Source: Oscillibacter sp. (lineage in GTDB: Bacteria; Bacillota; Clostridia; Oscillospirales; Oscillospiraceae). From it: a DNA stretch of 52,095 nucleotides. The notes under the pieces were generated by a model that saw only the letters and a list, made by a program, of their open reading frames with translations, ran no database searches and was not told where the DNA came from. Both the position numbers and the translations under genes were made by a program. Location: NCBI GenBank assembly GCA_022797935.1, contig JAAWLO010000009.1, positions 1 through 52,095 on the forward strand, written 5' to 3'. Shown one piece after another: positions 18,363 to 27,496 of the stretch (positions within the stretch are counted from its first letter, which is position 1; the number at the start of each line of letters is the position of its first letter).

Positions 18363-21300
18363 TTATGCGGCGGTTTTTCGCTTGTTCCGGTGTTTTTTCG
18401 CGGCCAGAATCGCCGCCGCCAGAAGGACGCCTCCGCCCGCCGCCGGAAGCAGCCAGCGGTTCTCCGTCTGCGGCAGGATGCAGAAAGTGCCCTCCGTGCC
18501 CTCCATAGACAGCAGCAGATACTGCCCGTTCCGGACGGCTTCCGTTTCCCGCCATTGGCCGTCCCGGTACTGCCAGACCGCCGCGCCGCCGGCAGGACCC
18601 AGCAGCCGCAGAGGAACGGTATCCTGGCTGGTGAGCTCCGTACCGGAGAGGGAGACGTCCCAGACGCGGATGCCGGTCCCGGCCTGCGGCGGCGTCTGGG
18701 CGCTGTCCCGCACCCGCAGGACGGCGTCCTGGGTGAATTGTCCCTCCGCCAGAGCCAGGGAGCGTTTTCCGCTCTCGTCCAGTTCTTCGCTGGCGGCCAG
18801 CGTGACCCAGGGTTCGTAGACCGCCTCCAAGGTGACGTCCGCCTTGGGAACGGCGGGGGGTTCCGGCCAGAAGCCGTAGTATCCCTCCTGAGCGGGAACA
18901 GCGGGGAGGTCCAGACGGGTCAGGCCGTCGCCGTAGGCAAAGGGGATTTGGGCGACGGTCTCTTCCCCGGCCAGCAGGGTCAGGGTGAAAGCGGTGAACG
19001 CCGCCGGGAGGTCCGGCAATTGCCGCAGCTCCTCAAAGGAAATGGGTTCCGCCTGTCCGGCATAGCTGACGCCGTCCACGCCCGCCGTGCCGGTGTTCAG
19101 AAAGCGGTTGCCGGAGAGGAGGCCGCTGGAGTCCGCGCCTCCGGCAATGGCCCCCAGGCACTCCGTACCGGCCTCTATGGTGACGATTGCGAAGCAGTCC
19201 TGCAGGCGGCTGCCCCAGCCCGCGATTCCGCCCACGTAGTTCCCGCCGGAGAGGGCGGCTTTTCCGTAACAGCTCCGGATGGAGGACCCGGACCATCCGG
19301 CCACGCCGCCCACGTAATCTCCGCTGGTGCTGGAGACGGGCCCGAAGCCCTGGCAGTTCCAGGCGGTGCCCATGTCCATACGGCCCACGATTCCCCCGGC
19401 GCAGTCCTTTTTCGCCGTGATACGGCCCTGGTTCAGGCAGTCTTCCAGCACGGCCTTGGTCTCATAAGTGGAGCCGAAGGAGAAGCGGCTGGAGGCGTCG
19501 TCCTCCGGGTCCAGACCGAATTCCAAAGCCATAGCGCCGGCAATGCCGCCTACGTTCCGGTCACCGTCTGCGGTTCCCTCATTCCGGCAGTTTTCCACCT
19601 TGCCGTAGCGGGTGGCGGCGATATTTTCCTCAGAGGTGTCCTCCACCAGTTCCCGGCGGCTGTCTCCGCCGTCCCGGGCGTCCTCCAGGGCGTCCAGAAG
19701 AACGGAGGATACCGTGTGGAACTGGCGGTTGATGGCCTGCAGGCTGGCGGAGAGCTGGCTGCCGCTCCGGTCCATGGCGTTGTGCAGGTCCTCCAGTTCC
19801 TGGCCCAGACCGGCCAGGGAGTCGAAAATGCCCCGGCCCGCTTCCCGGACCGTATCACCCAGAGGCGTAAACTGTGTGGGACCGGCATCCGCCAAATCCT
19901 GGGTAACGGAGCGGAGAAGGGCAAAGGCCCGCTCCAGACCCTGGCCAATGGGCACGCCCACGGCGGCGGCGTCCCCCAGCATCCGCAGGGCGTCTCCCAG
20001 CGCTCCGGAGAGGTCTCCCAGAGAGTCCAAGGCGGTTTGCAGGGCCCGGATGGCCTGATTCAGCCGTCCGGCGGCATCTCCCAGACCCTGGAGGGCCACA
20101 CCGGCCTCCCGCAGAGAGGCGCGGACCTGAGCCCAGTCCAGGTTGGTGTTGGCATGGAGGGTGTTCAGTGCGCCCCCCGCCTGCCGGAGGGAGGAGCCCA
20201 GGTCCTTCAGGGCCTTGGACAGCAATTCCAAAGCGGCCCGGGCGTCCTCAGCGGAGGGGATGCCGGTGAGGGCTTCCCGCAGGGCGTCCGCCGCCTGTCC
20301 CGCCTGGTCCAGCGCGGACCCAAAGTCCTCCAGAGCGCCGGAGAGGTCCGCCAGGGCAGCGTCAACGGCATCCTGGTCTTGAATCACCACGGCGCTGCGC
20401 AGAGCGTTCACCGCTGTCTGCAAATCCCGTACCGCGGCGGACAAAGTCTCGCCCGCCTGCCGGAAGAGACCGGCGGCAAGGCTGGCGCCGCCGGAGACCC
20501 CGCTTCCCTGACTGGCCGCGTCCCCCAGGGCCCCCAGGGCCTCCTCCAGGCGCCGCGACAGCGTTTCCGCCCGTTCGGAGACGCCGGAGAGCTCCTCCAG
20601 GGCGGGGGTCAAATCGTCCAGCGCTTTGGTGACGGAGGCGCTGAGGCTGTTGAGGGAGTCTATGTTTTCATCCGTGAAGTCCGCCAGATGGTCCATCAGG
20701 TCTTCCGTGTGATTCCGGGCGGTACCGGCGGTGAGGCCCATACTGGTGAGGCGTTGGGAAAGGCCGTCCCCGTTGTGCTCAGCCTGTGTGATGGCTCCGC
20801 TGATGAGATGGTCCAGGGTGTTCAGCTCCTGGCGGAGGCGGTCCAGGGTTCCGCTGTCCGGGGAGAGGGCCACGTCCGGTTCCGCCTGCCCCACAATGCC
20901 GCCCACGTCCTTCCGTCCCAGGACGGTCCCCCGGTTGGTGCAGCCGGAGAGATGGCCGCACTGCCGCCCGGCAATGCCTCCGATGTTGTAGCCCACATGG
21001 GGATAGCCCACGGCGCCGGTGTTGAGGCAGCTGTAGAGGATGCCGCTGGAGAAACCGGCAATGCCGCCGGTATCGCTGTGGCTTTTCAGGAAGCCGACGT
21101 CCTCCTCGCTGCGGGCTTCCGCCGCGTCCAGGGGCAGGGTCAGGCCGTCCGCCCGCACCGGTTCCTGGCTGGGGGTAGCGGTGTTGATGCTGGCCTGGTT
21201 TTCACAGTGGAGCAGGGAGCCCAGGTTCCGACCCGTGACGCCGCCGGTGAAGGACTCGCCGGAGACGCTGCCGCAGGTAACCGTTCCGGCGATTTCACCG

Positions 21301-21800
21301 CTTTCCCGGTTGAGTCCCGCGATTCCCCCCACGGCGCTGACGCCCTCCACAATGCCCTGAAAGCGGCAGTTCCGCAGAGCGCCGGCGTTGTCGCCCACCA
21401 GACCGCCCACATTGACCGCGCTGCCGCCGGGGCGGATGACGCCGGTGACGTTCAGGTCCTGGACCACCGCGCTCTCCTGGAGATAGCGGAAGAGGCCGGT
21501 GTTGGACCCGGAAGCGGTGATGCGCAGGCCGGTGATGCGGTGCCCGCCGCCCAGAAAGGTTCCGCCGAAGGTGGGAACCGGCGTGAAATCCGTCCCGGTC
21601 AGGTCCAGGTCGGCGGTGAGCCGGACGGTTTTCCCCTGGGACCAGGCGTCCAGGGAACAGGCCTCGGCGAAGGCCAGGAAATCCCCGGCAGAGGCAATGG
21701 TGAGATCGGCCTTCTCTCCAGCGGCGGCGGCCGGCAGAGCGGAGGACAGCAGGCACCCGGCCAGCAGCAGGGCGCTGAGTCGTTTTACAGGCTTACGCAT
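18363..21800 (-). CDS. Large exported GLUG-repeat protein with central helical/coiled-coil region
   Basis: 1145 residues. The start at 21800 has AAAGGAGGGGG. The N-terminus is an export signal; LAGC at 13-16 could be a lipobox, but ALPAAAAG at about 21-28 is an equally good signal-peptidase I site. Residues ~130-315 hold several GLUG-type repeats (VGGLVGDN, VGGIAGLN, TGGIAGFSS, IGGIAGRQ) typical of beta-helical surface proteins. Residues ~320-710 are Ala/Leu/Asp-rich, helical and quasi-repetitive (LxxLxxAL). Further GLUG repeats lie at ~735-880. The C-terminus has one membrane helix and a basic tail (KKHRNKRK). The gene overlaps the MMPL transporter gene by 8 bp, so the pair probably acts together at the envelope. 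Ligand unknown. Confidence 0.8.
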   Translation of the reverse strand: MRKPVKRLSALLLAGCLLSSALPAAAAGEKADLTIASAGDFLAFAEACSLDAWSQGKTVRLTADLDLTGTDFTPVPTFGGTFLGGGHRITGLRITASGSNTGLFRYLQESAVVQDLNVTGVIRPGGSAVNVGGLVGDNAGALRNCRFQGIVEGVSAVGGIAGLNRESGEIAGTVTCGSVSGESFTGGVTGRNLGSLLHCENQASINTATPSQEPVRADGLTLPLDAAEARSEEDVGFLKSHSDTGGIAGFSSGILYSCLNTGAVGYPHVGYNIGGIAGRQCGHLSGCTNRGTVLGRKDVGGIVGQAEPDVALSPDSGTLDRLRQELNTLDHLISGAITQAEHNGDGLSQRLTSMGLTAGTARNHTEDLMDHLADFTDENIDSLNSLSASVTKALDDLTPALEELSGVSERAETLSRRLEEALGALGDAASQGSGVSGGASLAAGLFRQAGETLSAAVRDLQTAVNALRSAVVIQDQDAVDAALADLSGALEDFGSALDQAGQAADALREALTGIPSAEDARAALELLSKALKDLGSSLRQAGGALNTLHANTNLDWAQVRASLREAGVALQGLGDAAGRLNQAIRALQTALDSLGDLSGALGDALRMLGDAAAVGVPIGQGLERAFALLRSVTQDLADAGPTQFTPLGDTVREAGRGIFDSLAGLGQELEDLHNAMDRSGSQLSASLQAINRQFHTVSSVLLDALEDARDGGDSRRELVEDTSEENIAATRYGKVENCRNEGTADGDRNVGGIAGAMALEFGLDPEDDASSRFSFGSTYETKAVLEDCLNQGRITAKKDCAGGIVGRMDMGTAWNCQGFGPVSSTSGDYVGGVAGWSGSSIRSCYGKAALSGGNYVGGIAGWGSRLQDCFAIVTIEAGTECLGAIAGGADSSGLLSGNRFLNTGTAGVDGVSYAGQAEPISFEELRQLPDLPAAFTAFTLTLLAGEETVAQIPFAYGDGLTRLDLPAVPAQEGYYGFWPEPPAVPKADVTLEAVYEPWVTLAASEELDESGKRSLALAEGQFTQDAVLRVRDSAQTPPQAGTGIRVWDVSLSGTELTSQDTVPLRLLGPAGGAAVWQYRDGQWRETEAVRNGQYLLLSMEGTEGTFCILPQTENRWLLPAAGGGVLLAAAILAAKKHRNKRKTAA

Positions 21801-24246
21801 GGGATTGGTCCCCCTCCTTTCCGCTCTCCTCCTGGAGGGCGCCGGCCGCCACGGCGGCATGGATGGTGCCGTGGAGAATGCCGCTGAAATCCGCGTCCAC
21901 CACGCCGGAGATGTAGCCCCGGACGTGGCCGTCCACCCGCAGAGTTCCGGAACGGGTCTGAAGGGGCAGGCGGGCCTTGAGGGTGAAAGCGGTCTTTTCA
22001 ATGATGATGTCGCCCAGAAGCAGAATCTGGGGCAGGATGCCCATAACCAGGAAGATGGAAATCAGGGTCCCCCGGCCCAGGCAGACGCCGATGGAGGCAA
22101 TGGCGGGGTTGGAGGACAGGAAGCCAATGAGGATGCCGGCGGAAGCCAGAATCGTACCGGAGGTGATAATGGTGGGGAAGGCCTCGTTGAGGGATTCCAC
22201 CACCGCGTCCTTCAAAGGCATGGTCTGCTTGAGTTCCACATAGCGGTTGGCAATGACAATGGCATAGTCGATATTCGCGCCCATCTGGATGGAGCTGACC
22301 ACCAGATAGCTGAGGAAGAACAGGGGCTCCTGCTGAAGGTAGGGGAAGGAGAAGTTGATCCAGACGCTGCCCTGAATCACCAGAATCAGCAGCACAGGCA
22401 GTCCCGAGGACTGGAAGGTGAACACCAGCACCAGAATGACAAAGACGATGGTGAGGATGCCGATCAGCAGGTTGTCATTGCCGAAGGAGGCGGAGAGGTC
22501 GGCGTCGCTGGTGGAGTTGCCCACCAGAAGCGCGTCTTCCGGATAGTAGCGGTTCACCACGCCGTGAAGCGTATCCAGGAACGCGAAGGTTTCCGGGCTC
22601 TCCTCCGGCAGGTTCAGCTGCAGAACCAGGCGGCTGTAGTGCTCGCCCTTGAGCTGGAGCTGCGCGTCGGACAGCTGCTGGTGGAGGTCCTCTATAGTCT
22701 CCGTCATCTCGCTGTCCAGGGAGACGTAGCCCTGTTCCATCTGGTCATAGACGAAGAGGAACATGTCGATCAGGGGCACGCCATAGCTGTCCACGCCGGA
22801 AACCAGCTGGCCGTAGGTCTCCTGGTTCACGGCGTAGGCGGAGTAGAGGAGGCGGGCGGCCTCAATATCCAGGTCGGTCATCTCGGCGAACTGCCGGGGC
22901 GTCAGCCGGTCGGTGAGGACATAGCCGTCCATGGCCTCCACATTGGCGAGGCCCAGCACGGAGTCTGTCTCCGGCATCCGCTCCAGTTCCCGCAGGAGCC
23001 GCCCCTCCCGCTCATAGTCCCCCTGGGGGACCAGAACCGCCAGGGTATTGACCCGGCCAAAGGCGTCGTTGACCTTGGCCTGGGCGATTTGGGCGTCGTT
23101 TTTCCGAATGGTGGTCAGGTCCGTCTGTCCGTATGCGTAGGGACAGCGGTTGGAGAAAAGAAATCCGCCAATGAGCAGCACCACAAACAGGGGCGGCATG
23201 ATGTACCGGGTTTTCACCGCCAGACGGCCCCAGGCGGAAATCTGGGGGACGAAGCTGCGGTGATGGGTGCGGTCAATCAGGGCACTGAAGCTCAGCAGCA
23301 GGCCGGGCATGAGGGTGAAGACGCTGAGGAGGCTGAGGATAATGGCCTTCATCAGGACCAGGCCCAGGTCGTAGCCAATGCGGAACTGCATGAAGCACAT
23401 GGCCCCCAGGCCGGAGAGGGTGGTCATGGAGCTGCCGGAGATTTCCGGAATGGCCTTGCTCAGGGCGGCGATCACGGCCTCCCGGGCCTCTTGGTGTTCC
23501 CGTTCCTCGGTGTAGCGGTGACAGAGGATGATGGCGTAGTCAATGGCCAGAGCCAGCTGTAGCACCACCGCCACGGAGTCGGAGACGAAGGAGATTTCCC
23601 CGAATATAAAATTCGTGCCCTTGTTCATCAGGGCGGCCATGCCGAAGGTCATCAGCAGCACGGGAATCTCCATGTAGGTGTGGGAAGTGAACAGCAGCAC
23701 CAGCAGGATGATGCCCACGGCAATGAGCATGACCACCTGCATCTCGGCCTCCAGACTCTCGGAGGCGGAGTTTCCGGTGTCGCCGGTGACATAGACGTCG
23801 CGGCCCTCCAGCAGCCCGGTCAGGCCGGCCAGACCCTCCAGGCTTACCGGGTCCTCCGCGCCGCCGTCGTAGGTGACGGAGAAGAGGGCTGCGCCCCTGT
23901 CATAGTGCTCCGTGCTGTTTTCGAAGGCCACTTCCTTCACGCCGGGCAGGGCCCGGGCCTCTTCCGCCAGAGCCTCCGCCTGCGCGAAGGAGAGATGATC
24001 CACCAGAATACGGCTGGTGCCGAAGGTGGTGAACTCGTCCTCCATGATGGTCAGCCCCCGGCGGGTTTCGGTGGTGTCAGGGAGGTAACTGGTGAGGTCG
24101 TCGTTGACGTCCACCCAGCCGCTGGAGAACACGCAGAAAATGGCCGCGCCTATGTAGATCAGATAAAAGGCCTTCCGCTTGTCGACAATGAAAGCAGACA
24201 GCCGTTCCATAGGACTTTGCTTTTCCGGATGGTCCGGATGGTTCAC
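21793..24246 (-). CDS. MMPL/RND-superfamily transporter
   Basis: An 817-residue polytopic protein with internal duplication, each half having one membrane helix, a large extracytoplasmic loop and a block of about five helices. The charged in-membrane motifs are LAIDYAIILCHRYTEER in the first half and ANIDYAIVIANRYVELK in the second, as in MmpL/YdfJ exporters driven by the proton gradient. The start is GTG at 24246, 8 nt after AAAGGAGT; an upstream ATG lacks an RBS. Translation is coupled to the GLUG surface protein. Substrate (lipid, peptide or drug) is not predictable. Confidence 0.88.
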   Translation of the reverse strand: MNHPDHPEKQSPMERLSAFIVDKRKAFYLIYIGAAIFCVFSSGWVDVNDDLTSYLPDTTETRRGLTIMEDEFTTFGTSRILVDHLSFAQAEALAEEARALPGVKEVAFENSTEHYDRGAALFSVTYDGGAEDPVSLEGLAGLTGLLEGRDVYVTGDTGNSASESLEAEMQVVMLIAVGIILLVLLFTSHTYMEIPVLLMTFGMAALMNKGTNFIFGEISFVSDSVAVVLQLALAIDYAIILCHRYTEEREHQEAREAVIAALSKAIPEISGSSMTTLSGLGAMCFMQFRIGYDLGLVLMKAIILSLLSVFTLMPGLLLSFSALIDRTHHRSFVPQISAWGRLAVKTRYIMPPLFVVLLIGGFLFSNRCPYAYGQTDLTTIRKNDAQIAQAKVNDAFGRVNTLAVLVPQGDYEREGRLLRELERMPETDSVLGLANVEAMDGYVLTDRLTPRQFAEMTDLDIEAARLLYSAYAVNQETYGQLVSGVDSYGVPLIDMFLFVYDQMEQGYVSLDSEMTETIEDLHQQLSDAQLQLKGEHYSRLVLQLNLPEESPETFAFLDTLHGVVNRYYPEDALLVGNSTSDADLSASFGNDNLLIGILTIVFVILVLVFTFQSSGLPVLLILVIQGSVWINFSFPYLQQEPLFFLSYLVVSSIQMGANIDYAIVIANRYVELKQTMPLKDAVVESLNEAFPTIITSGTILASAGILIGFLSSNPAIASIGVCLGRGTLISIFLVMGILPQILLLGDIIIEKTAFTLKARLPLQTRSGTLRVDGHVRGYISGVVDADFSGILHGTIHAAVAAGALQEESGKEGDQSHA

Positions 24247-24279
24247 GGGGAACACTCCTTTCCAGATAAATGATGAGAT

Positions 24280-24308
24280 ATCATACACGCTTCAATGGGC
24301 AAAATCAA
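24280..24308 (-). promoter_or_regulatory. Putative promoter of the transporter/GLUG operon
   Basis: On the minus strand, TTGATT (24303-24308), a 17-bp spacer and TATGAT (24280-24285), 34 bp upstream of the GTG start. Confidence 0.5.
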
Positions 24309-24342
24309 GAGCAAATCGGAAAAAAGAGGCCAGAAATTGTAA

Positions 24343-24511
24343 GAACCTGTATTCATAACCGGGGGATGCCGGATGGGCGCGGATTTTTTCCGCCAGACAA
24401 GGACGGGTTTCGCGGGAATCCTGAGAGCCTGACGGATTTCAAGGGAAATGGACGCGGTATGGCGGGAAAAAGACCGCTCATACGGCGGCCAACGGTTGTG
24501 AATACAGGTTC
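24343..24511. mobile_element. 169-bp MITE-like element with 19-bp terminal inverted repeats
   Basis: The ends GAACCTGTATTCATAACCG (24343-24361) and CGGTTGTGAATACAGGTTC (24493-24511) are inverted repeats with 18 of 19 matches. Each is flanked directly by TAA (24340-24342 and 24512-24514), consistent with a 3-bp TNA target duplication as made by some IS5-family elements. The interior has no transposase-sized reading frame, so it would need a transposase supplied in trans. It sits in the intergenic gap between the cheY-like gene and the transporter promoter. Confidence 0.55.
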
Positions 24512-24520
24512 TAAACAATT

Positions 24521-24554
24521 ATCAAAAGAAGAGGGGCCGCCGGGGGCCCCTCTT
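24521..24554 (-). terminator. Terminator of the fapA-cheX-cheY operon
   Basis: A stem AAGAGGGGCC / GGCCCCTCTT (24529-24538 with 24545-24554) is followed on the minus strand by CTTTTGAT. It lies about 60 bp past the cheY-like stop and next to the MITE-like element. Confidence 0.65.
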
Positions 24555-24610
24555 TCGGATTCCGGATGCAGTTTTTCGGTTTGCCGCCTGGTGTGGGGGG
24601 GGGGAGGGAA

Positions 24611-24997
24611 TCATGATTCCTCCGTCTCCGCGTCCGCCAGCACCTGTTCAAACACATCCAACAGCTGTTGACGGTCGAAGCATTTATCCAGAAAGGCCTT
24701 GGCTCCAACTTCTCTGGCCTCTGTAAAGGTGTCTTCATAGGCCAGAGAGGACAACATAACAATCTTGGCGTCGGGGTATTCCTCCAGAATGGCCTGTACC
24801 GTTTCCAGGCCGTCCATACCCGGCATGATGATATCCATGGTCACCAGGTCCGGATTCACCTGTCCGTATTGCTCCAGCGCCTCGTTCCCATCCTGGCAGT
24901 AGGCCACGATTTCATAGTCCGAATCCGCCAACAGGGCCTCGATTTGCAGAAAGACCATGCGGGAATCGTCCACCACCATGATACGCTTGCCCATCAT
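24611..24997 (-). CDS. CheY-like stand-alone response regulator
   Basis: A 128-residue single receiver domain. The acid pocket is D10-D11 (VVDDS), the phosphoacceptor D55 (LVTMDIIMPGMDG), the switch residues S83/S84 (VMLSS), and the conserved lysine K105 (FLDK, followed by Cys rather than the common Pro). There is no output domain, so it signals by protein interaction, as CheY does at flagellar motors or kinases. It is third in the fapA-cheX-cheY unit. Start may be M1 or M2. Confidence 0.88.
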   Translation of the reverse strand: MMGKRIMVVDDSRMVFLQIEALLADSDYEIVAYCQDGNEALEQYGQVNPDLVTMDIIMPGMDGLETVQAILEEYPDAKIVMLSSLAYEDTFTEAREVGAKAFLDKCFDRQQLLDVFEQVLADAETEES

Positions 24998-25019
24998 TTA
25001 TCGCCTCTTTTCATAGTTT

Positions 25020-25490
25020 TCAGGGTGCTGCCTGGGTCCGGGGAATGTGATGCGTCAACTGGGCGCTCTGACGCTCTCCGCCGGAATAAGTCAGTACAAA
25101 TTGGCACAGGCGGTCTTCCGGCACGTAGCGCCCGCGGTGAAAACTGGGGACGCTGAAGCGGGCGGCTACCTGTGTCGCTTGGAACAGCAAGGCGGCAATT
25201 TTTCCGCAGAGAATGTTGAAATACTCTTTGCTGAAGTCCTCCAGGTCCTGTGGGGAAACCGTATCGGTATACATGGCGTTTTGGGCCATGCGGGAGAGCA
25301 GGGCGGCGTCCGCGCACAGGGACAGGCTGGAGTGAAAGCCCTTGTGAAAGGAGATGTACACGGTGCACAGGTCCCCGTCCAGGGGCTCGCCGCTCCGGCA
25401 GAGCCGCACGCCGGCGGTCTGCTCCGTCACCTCCCGCACGGCCTGGTCCAGCAGTTCCTCCAGGCGTTCCTGAGACAGGTTATTTTCCAT
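25020..25490 (-). CDS. CheX-like chemotaxis phosphatase
   Basis: A 156-residue protein of the CheC/CheX/FliY phosphatase type. The signature ExxN is E89-N92 within FSKEYFNILCGKIAA, the helix that enters the CheY active site to speed dephosphorylation; only one such motif is present, as in CheX. It lies 22 bp upstream of the cheY-like gene, so the substrate is probably that regulator. The ATG at 25490 follows AAGGAAGGAGA. The family assignment rests on motif and context. Confidence 0.72.
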   Translation of the reverse strand: MENNLSQERLEELLDQAVREVTEQTAGVRLCRSGEPLDGDLCTVYISFHKGFHSSLSLCADAALLSRMAQNAMYTDTVSPQDLEDFSKEYFNILCGKIAALLFQATQVAARFSVPSFHRGRYVPEDRLCQFVLTYSGGERQSAQLTHHIPRTQAAP

Positions 25491-25587
25491 AAATGTGCAG
25501 TCTCCTTCCTTTGAGAGGGGCGCGGCAGAAAGCGCAGGCTCTGAAAGCCCGCGCCATTCGCCGGAAGCCAAAGGGGGTTCCGTGATC

Positions 25588-27300
25588 TCAGATGATGCAG
25601 ATCTCATCGAATTCCAGAGAGGCCAGACAGGGCCGGAGTTTCTCCGAAAACCGGTAGGACGCATCCCCAATGGCCAGTATGGTATTGGGAAAGACCGTGT
25701 CACAGGTCATGCGGCACTGGCTCAGGTCCGGGTCGTCGGTCTCCTGGAGCTTGCGCTCTTTATCCAGCAGGCTCAGCTTGTTCTGACTCATGGCCAGCTG
25801 TACCTTCAGCTTGCTTATGCGGTTGAATTTGGAGGGGCTCTCCGGCTGCGGCTCCAGCTGCTCCAGCTCCGTCTCCATGCCGCGGATTTCCCGGGCCAGC
25901 ATGTCGTAGTCAAAGGACTGGCAGGGCTGGCCGCCCAGGACGATATTGGTCCGGGTCTCGGAACGGGAGCCAATGATTCCGGCGCTGACTTCCCGGGCGG
26001 CCTTGATTTTGCCGCCGATAATCGTCTTTCGTCCGGACCGGACCGTCACCACGCCGTCGCAGTAAACGTCGCAGTTGATGATGCACTCGGTGTTGACCTG
26101 TTCCTTGACATAGATGCAGCTGTTTTCCAGAAACTTGGCGAAGATACTCCGCTGGGCCCGAATAATGGCCTGACTGTCTCCCTGGATGCCCCGGGCCACC
26201 ACCAGGTCTCCGCCGGCCTCCACGGTACAGGCTTCCACCACGCCGTCCACGGTGATGTTGCCCATGGCCCGGACGGTGAAGCCGCTGCAAATATCTCCAT
26301 GGACGCAGACGTCGCCCACGAAATTGATGTTGCCCACAGAATAGTCCACATTCCCGTCGATTTCCATCAAAGGCTTCACTTGAAAGCCCCGGTTGTCGAA
26401 CTCCACGTGGCCGGGAATGGCGGCCAGGAGTTCCTTGCCGTCCTCGGAGAGAACGGTGTTGCGCCCCTTCGGGATGCGGACAGGCTTGCCCACGCGGACG
26501 GGGATTTCCTTGCCCAGCACATTCCGGCCGGGCACGCCGTCGGTGGGGGAGAGGATGCGGCAGATGACGCCGCCCTGCTCCACGTTATGGATGAAGTTCA
26601 GATTGGTGTAGTCCACCCGGTTGTGTTCGTCCACCGTCAGCTCCCGTTTTTCCACCCGGGGAAAGAGGTCCTCAATCCACCCGTCGGCGCCGGGGACGGC
26701 GGCGGAGCCTCTGGCCACGGGGAAGAGCTGAAAGTAGCGGTTGGGACTTTGAGCCAGGCCGTCCAGCAGCTCCTCGTCAAAACCGTAGCAGACCTTTTTG
26801 CTGGCCAGGGCCTTGTCCAAAATCTCCCGGTCCACCTCCCGGCCCTTGCCGCAGGGCGGATAGACCAGAATCCAGGCGGTCAGGTTGTCCTGGGCGATAT
26901 AGACTACCGCCTGAGCGTCCAGGTCCGGCGGGACGGGGGGCCCTGCGTCTTCCGTTTTTTTGGGTTGGAGCTGGGCGAGACGGGCGTTGGCCGAGGAGTT
27001 GACCAGCATCTGAAGCCGCAGAAGGTCCTGCCTGGCCTTGTTTTCCTCCATAGCTGCCGGGTCTCCCAGGCACAGGGAAGGCCGGGGAAGCCAGCCCGCC
27101 TGCTGGCTGCGGAGACTCCACAGCTGAAAGATGGCGTGTTCCTGGGGAAGCTCCAGGGTGGTATAGCGGGGGGGACCATCCAGCTCCGGCTGGGGCGGGG
27201 AGAATTCTTCCAGGGCCGCCTCAGCAGCCTCCTCCGGTTCTGCAGTCTCTGCCGCCTTTCCGCGGAAAAGCCGGGACAGCAACGGTTTTTTAAATTCCAT
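25588..27300 (-). CDS. FapA family (DUF342) protein
   Basis: 570 residues. An acidic/Ala-rich N-terminal region (to about 130) is followed by the FapA/DUF342 core: DGVPGRNVLGKEI, then a right-handed beta-helix of short strands (GNVDYSVGNINFVGDVCVHG, then GNITVDGVVEACTVEAGGDL) from about 320 to 440. A C-terminal coiled coil (about 475-520) and a small beta domain complete it. Vibrio FapA affects chemotaxis signalling and flagellum assembly, and B. subtilis YlxF-region homologues are cytosolic scaffolds. Here it heads an operon with CheX- and CheY-like genes but no flagellar genes. Confidence 0.85.
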   Translation of the reverse strand: MEFKKPLLSRLFRGKAAETAEPEEAAEAALEEFSPPQPELDGPPRYTTLELPQEHAIFQLWSLRSQQAGWLPRPSLCLGDPAAMEENKARQDLLRLQMLVNSSANARLAQLQPKKTEDAGPPVPPDLDAQAVVYIAQDNLTAWILVYPPCGKGREVDREILDKALASKKVCYGFDEELLDGLAQSPNRYFQLFPVARGSAAVPGADGWIEDLFPRVEKRELTVDEHNRVDYTNLNFIHNVEQGGVICRILSPTDGVPGRNVLGKEIPVRVGKPVRIPKGRNTVLSEDGKELLAAIPGHVEFDNRGFQVKPLMEIDGNVDYSVGNINFVGDVCVHGDICSGFTVRAMGNITVDGVVEACTVEAGGDLVVARGIQGDSQAIIRAQRSIFAKFLENSCIYVKEQVNTECIINCDVYCDGVVTVRSGRKTIIGGKIKAAREVSAGIIGSRSETRTNIVLGGQPCQSFDYDMLAREIRGMETELEQLEPQPESPSKFNRISKLKVQLAMSQNKLSLLDKERKLQETDDPDLSQCRMTCDTVFPNTILAIGDASYRFSEKLRPCLASLEFDEICII

Positions 27301-27363
27301 TCAGCCACCTCCTGTCTGCGGACCGGCCATGGGCCGCGCAGATGTTCTGTCATTCCGTTTCCC

Positions 27364-27392
27364 ATTATACCAGATACTCCGCCGGATAGCAA
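27364..27392 (-). promoter_or_regulatory. Promoter of fapA-cheX-cheY
   Basis: On the minus strand, TTGCTA (27387-27392), 17 bp, and extended -10 TGG-TATAAT (27364-27369); AGGAGGT precedes the fapA ATG. Confidence 0.65.
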
Positions 27393-27496
27393 ACGAATTT
27401 TACAAGGCTGCTGCCGGTGTTCCCGCAGGGAAAAATTTCGGGTAAAAGGCAATATTTTCCGCCTTATCATTTCAGGATATTCCAATTCGCCGGAGA

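Noticed and set aside
18234-21887. 1217-codon plus-strand frame across the GLUG-protein gene
   Set aside because: It is a shadow; the minus strand has a signal peptide, GLUG repeats and a membrane anchor with good RBS and terminator.
27444-27466. Hairpin AAGGC/GCCTT after the acetyltransferase gene as a terminator
   Set aside because: The stem is about 5 bp with a 10-nt loop in AT-rich sequence; not convincing.
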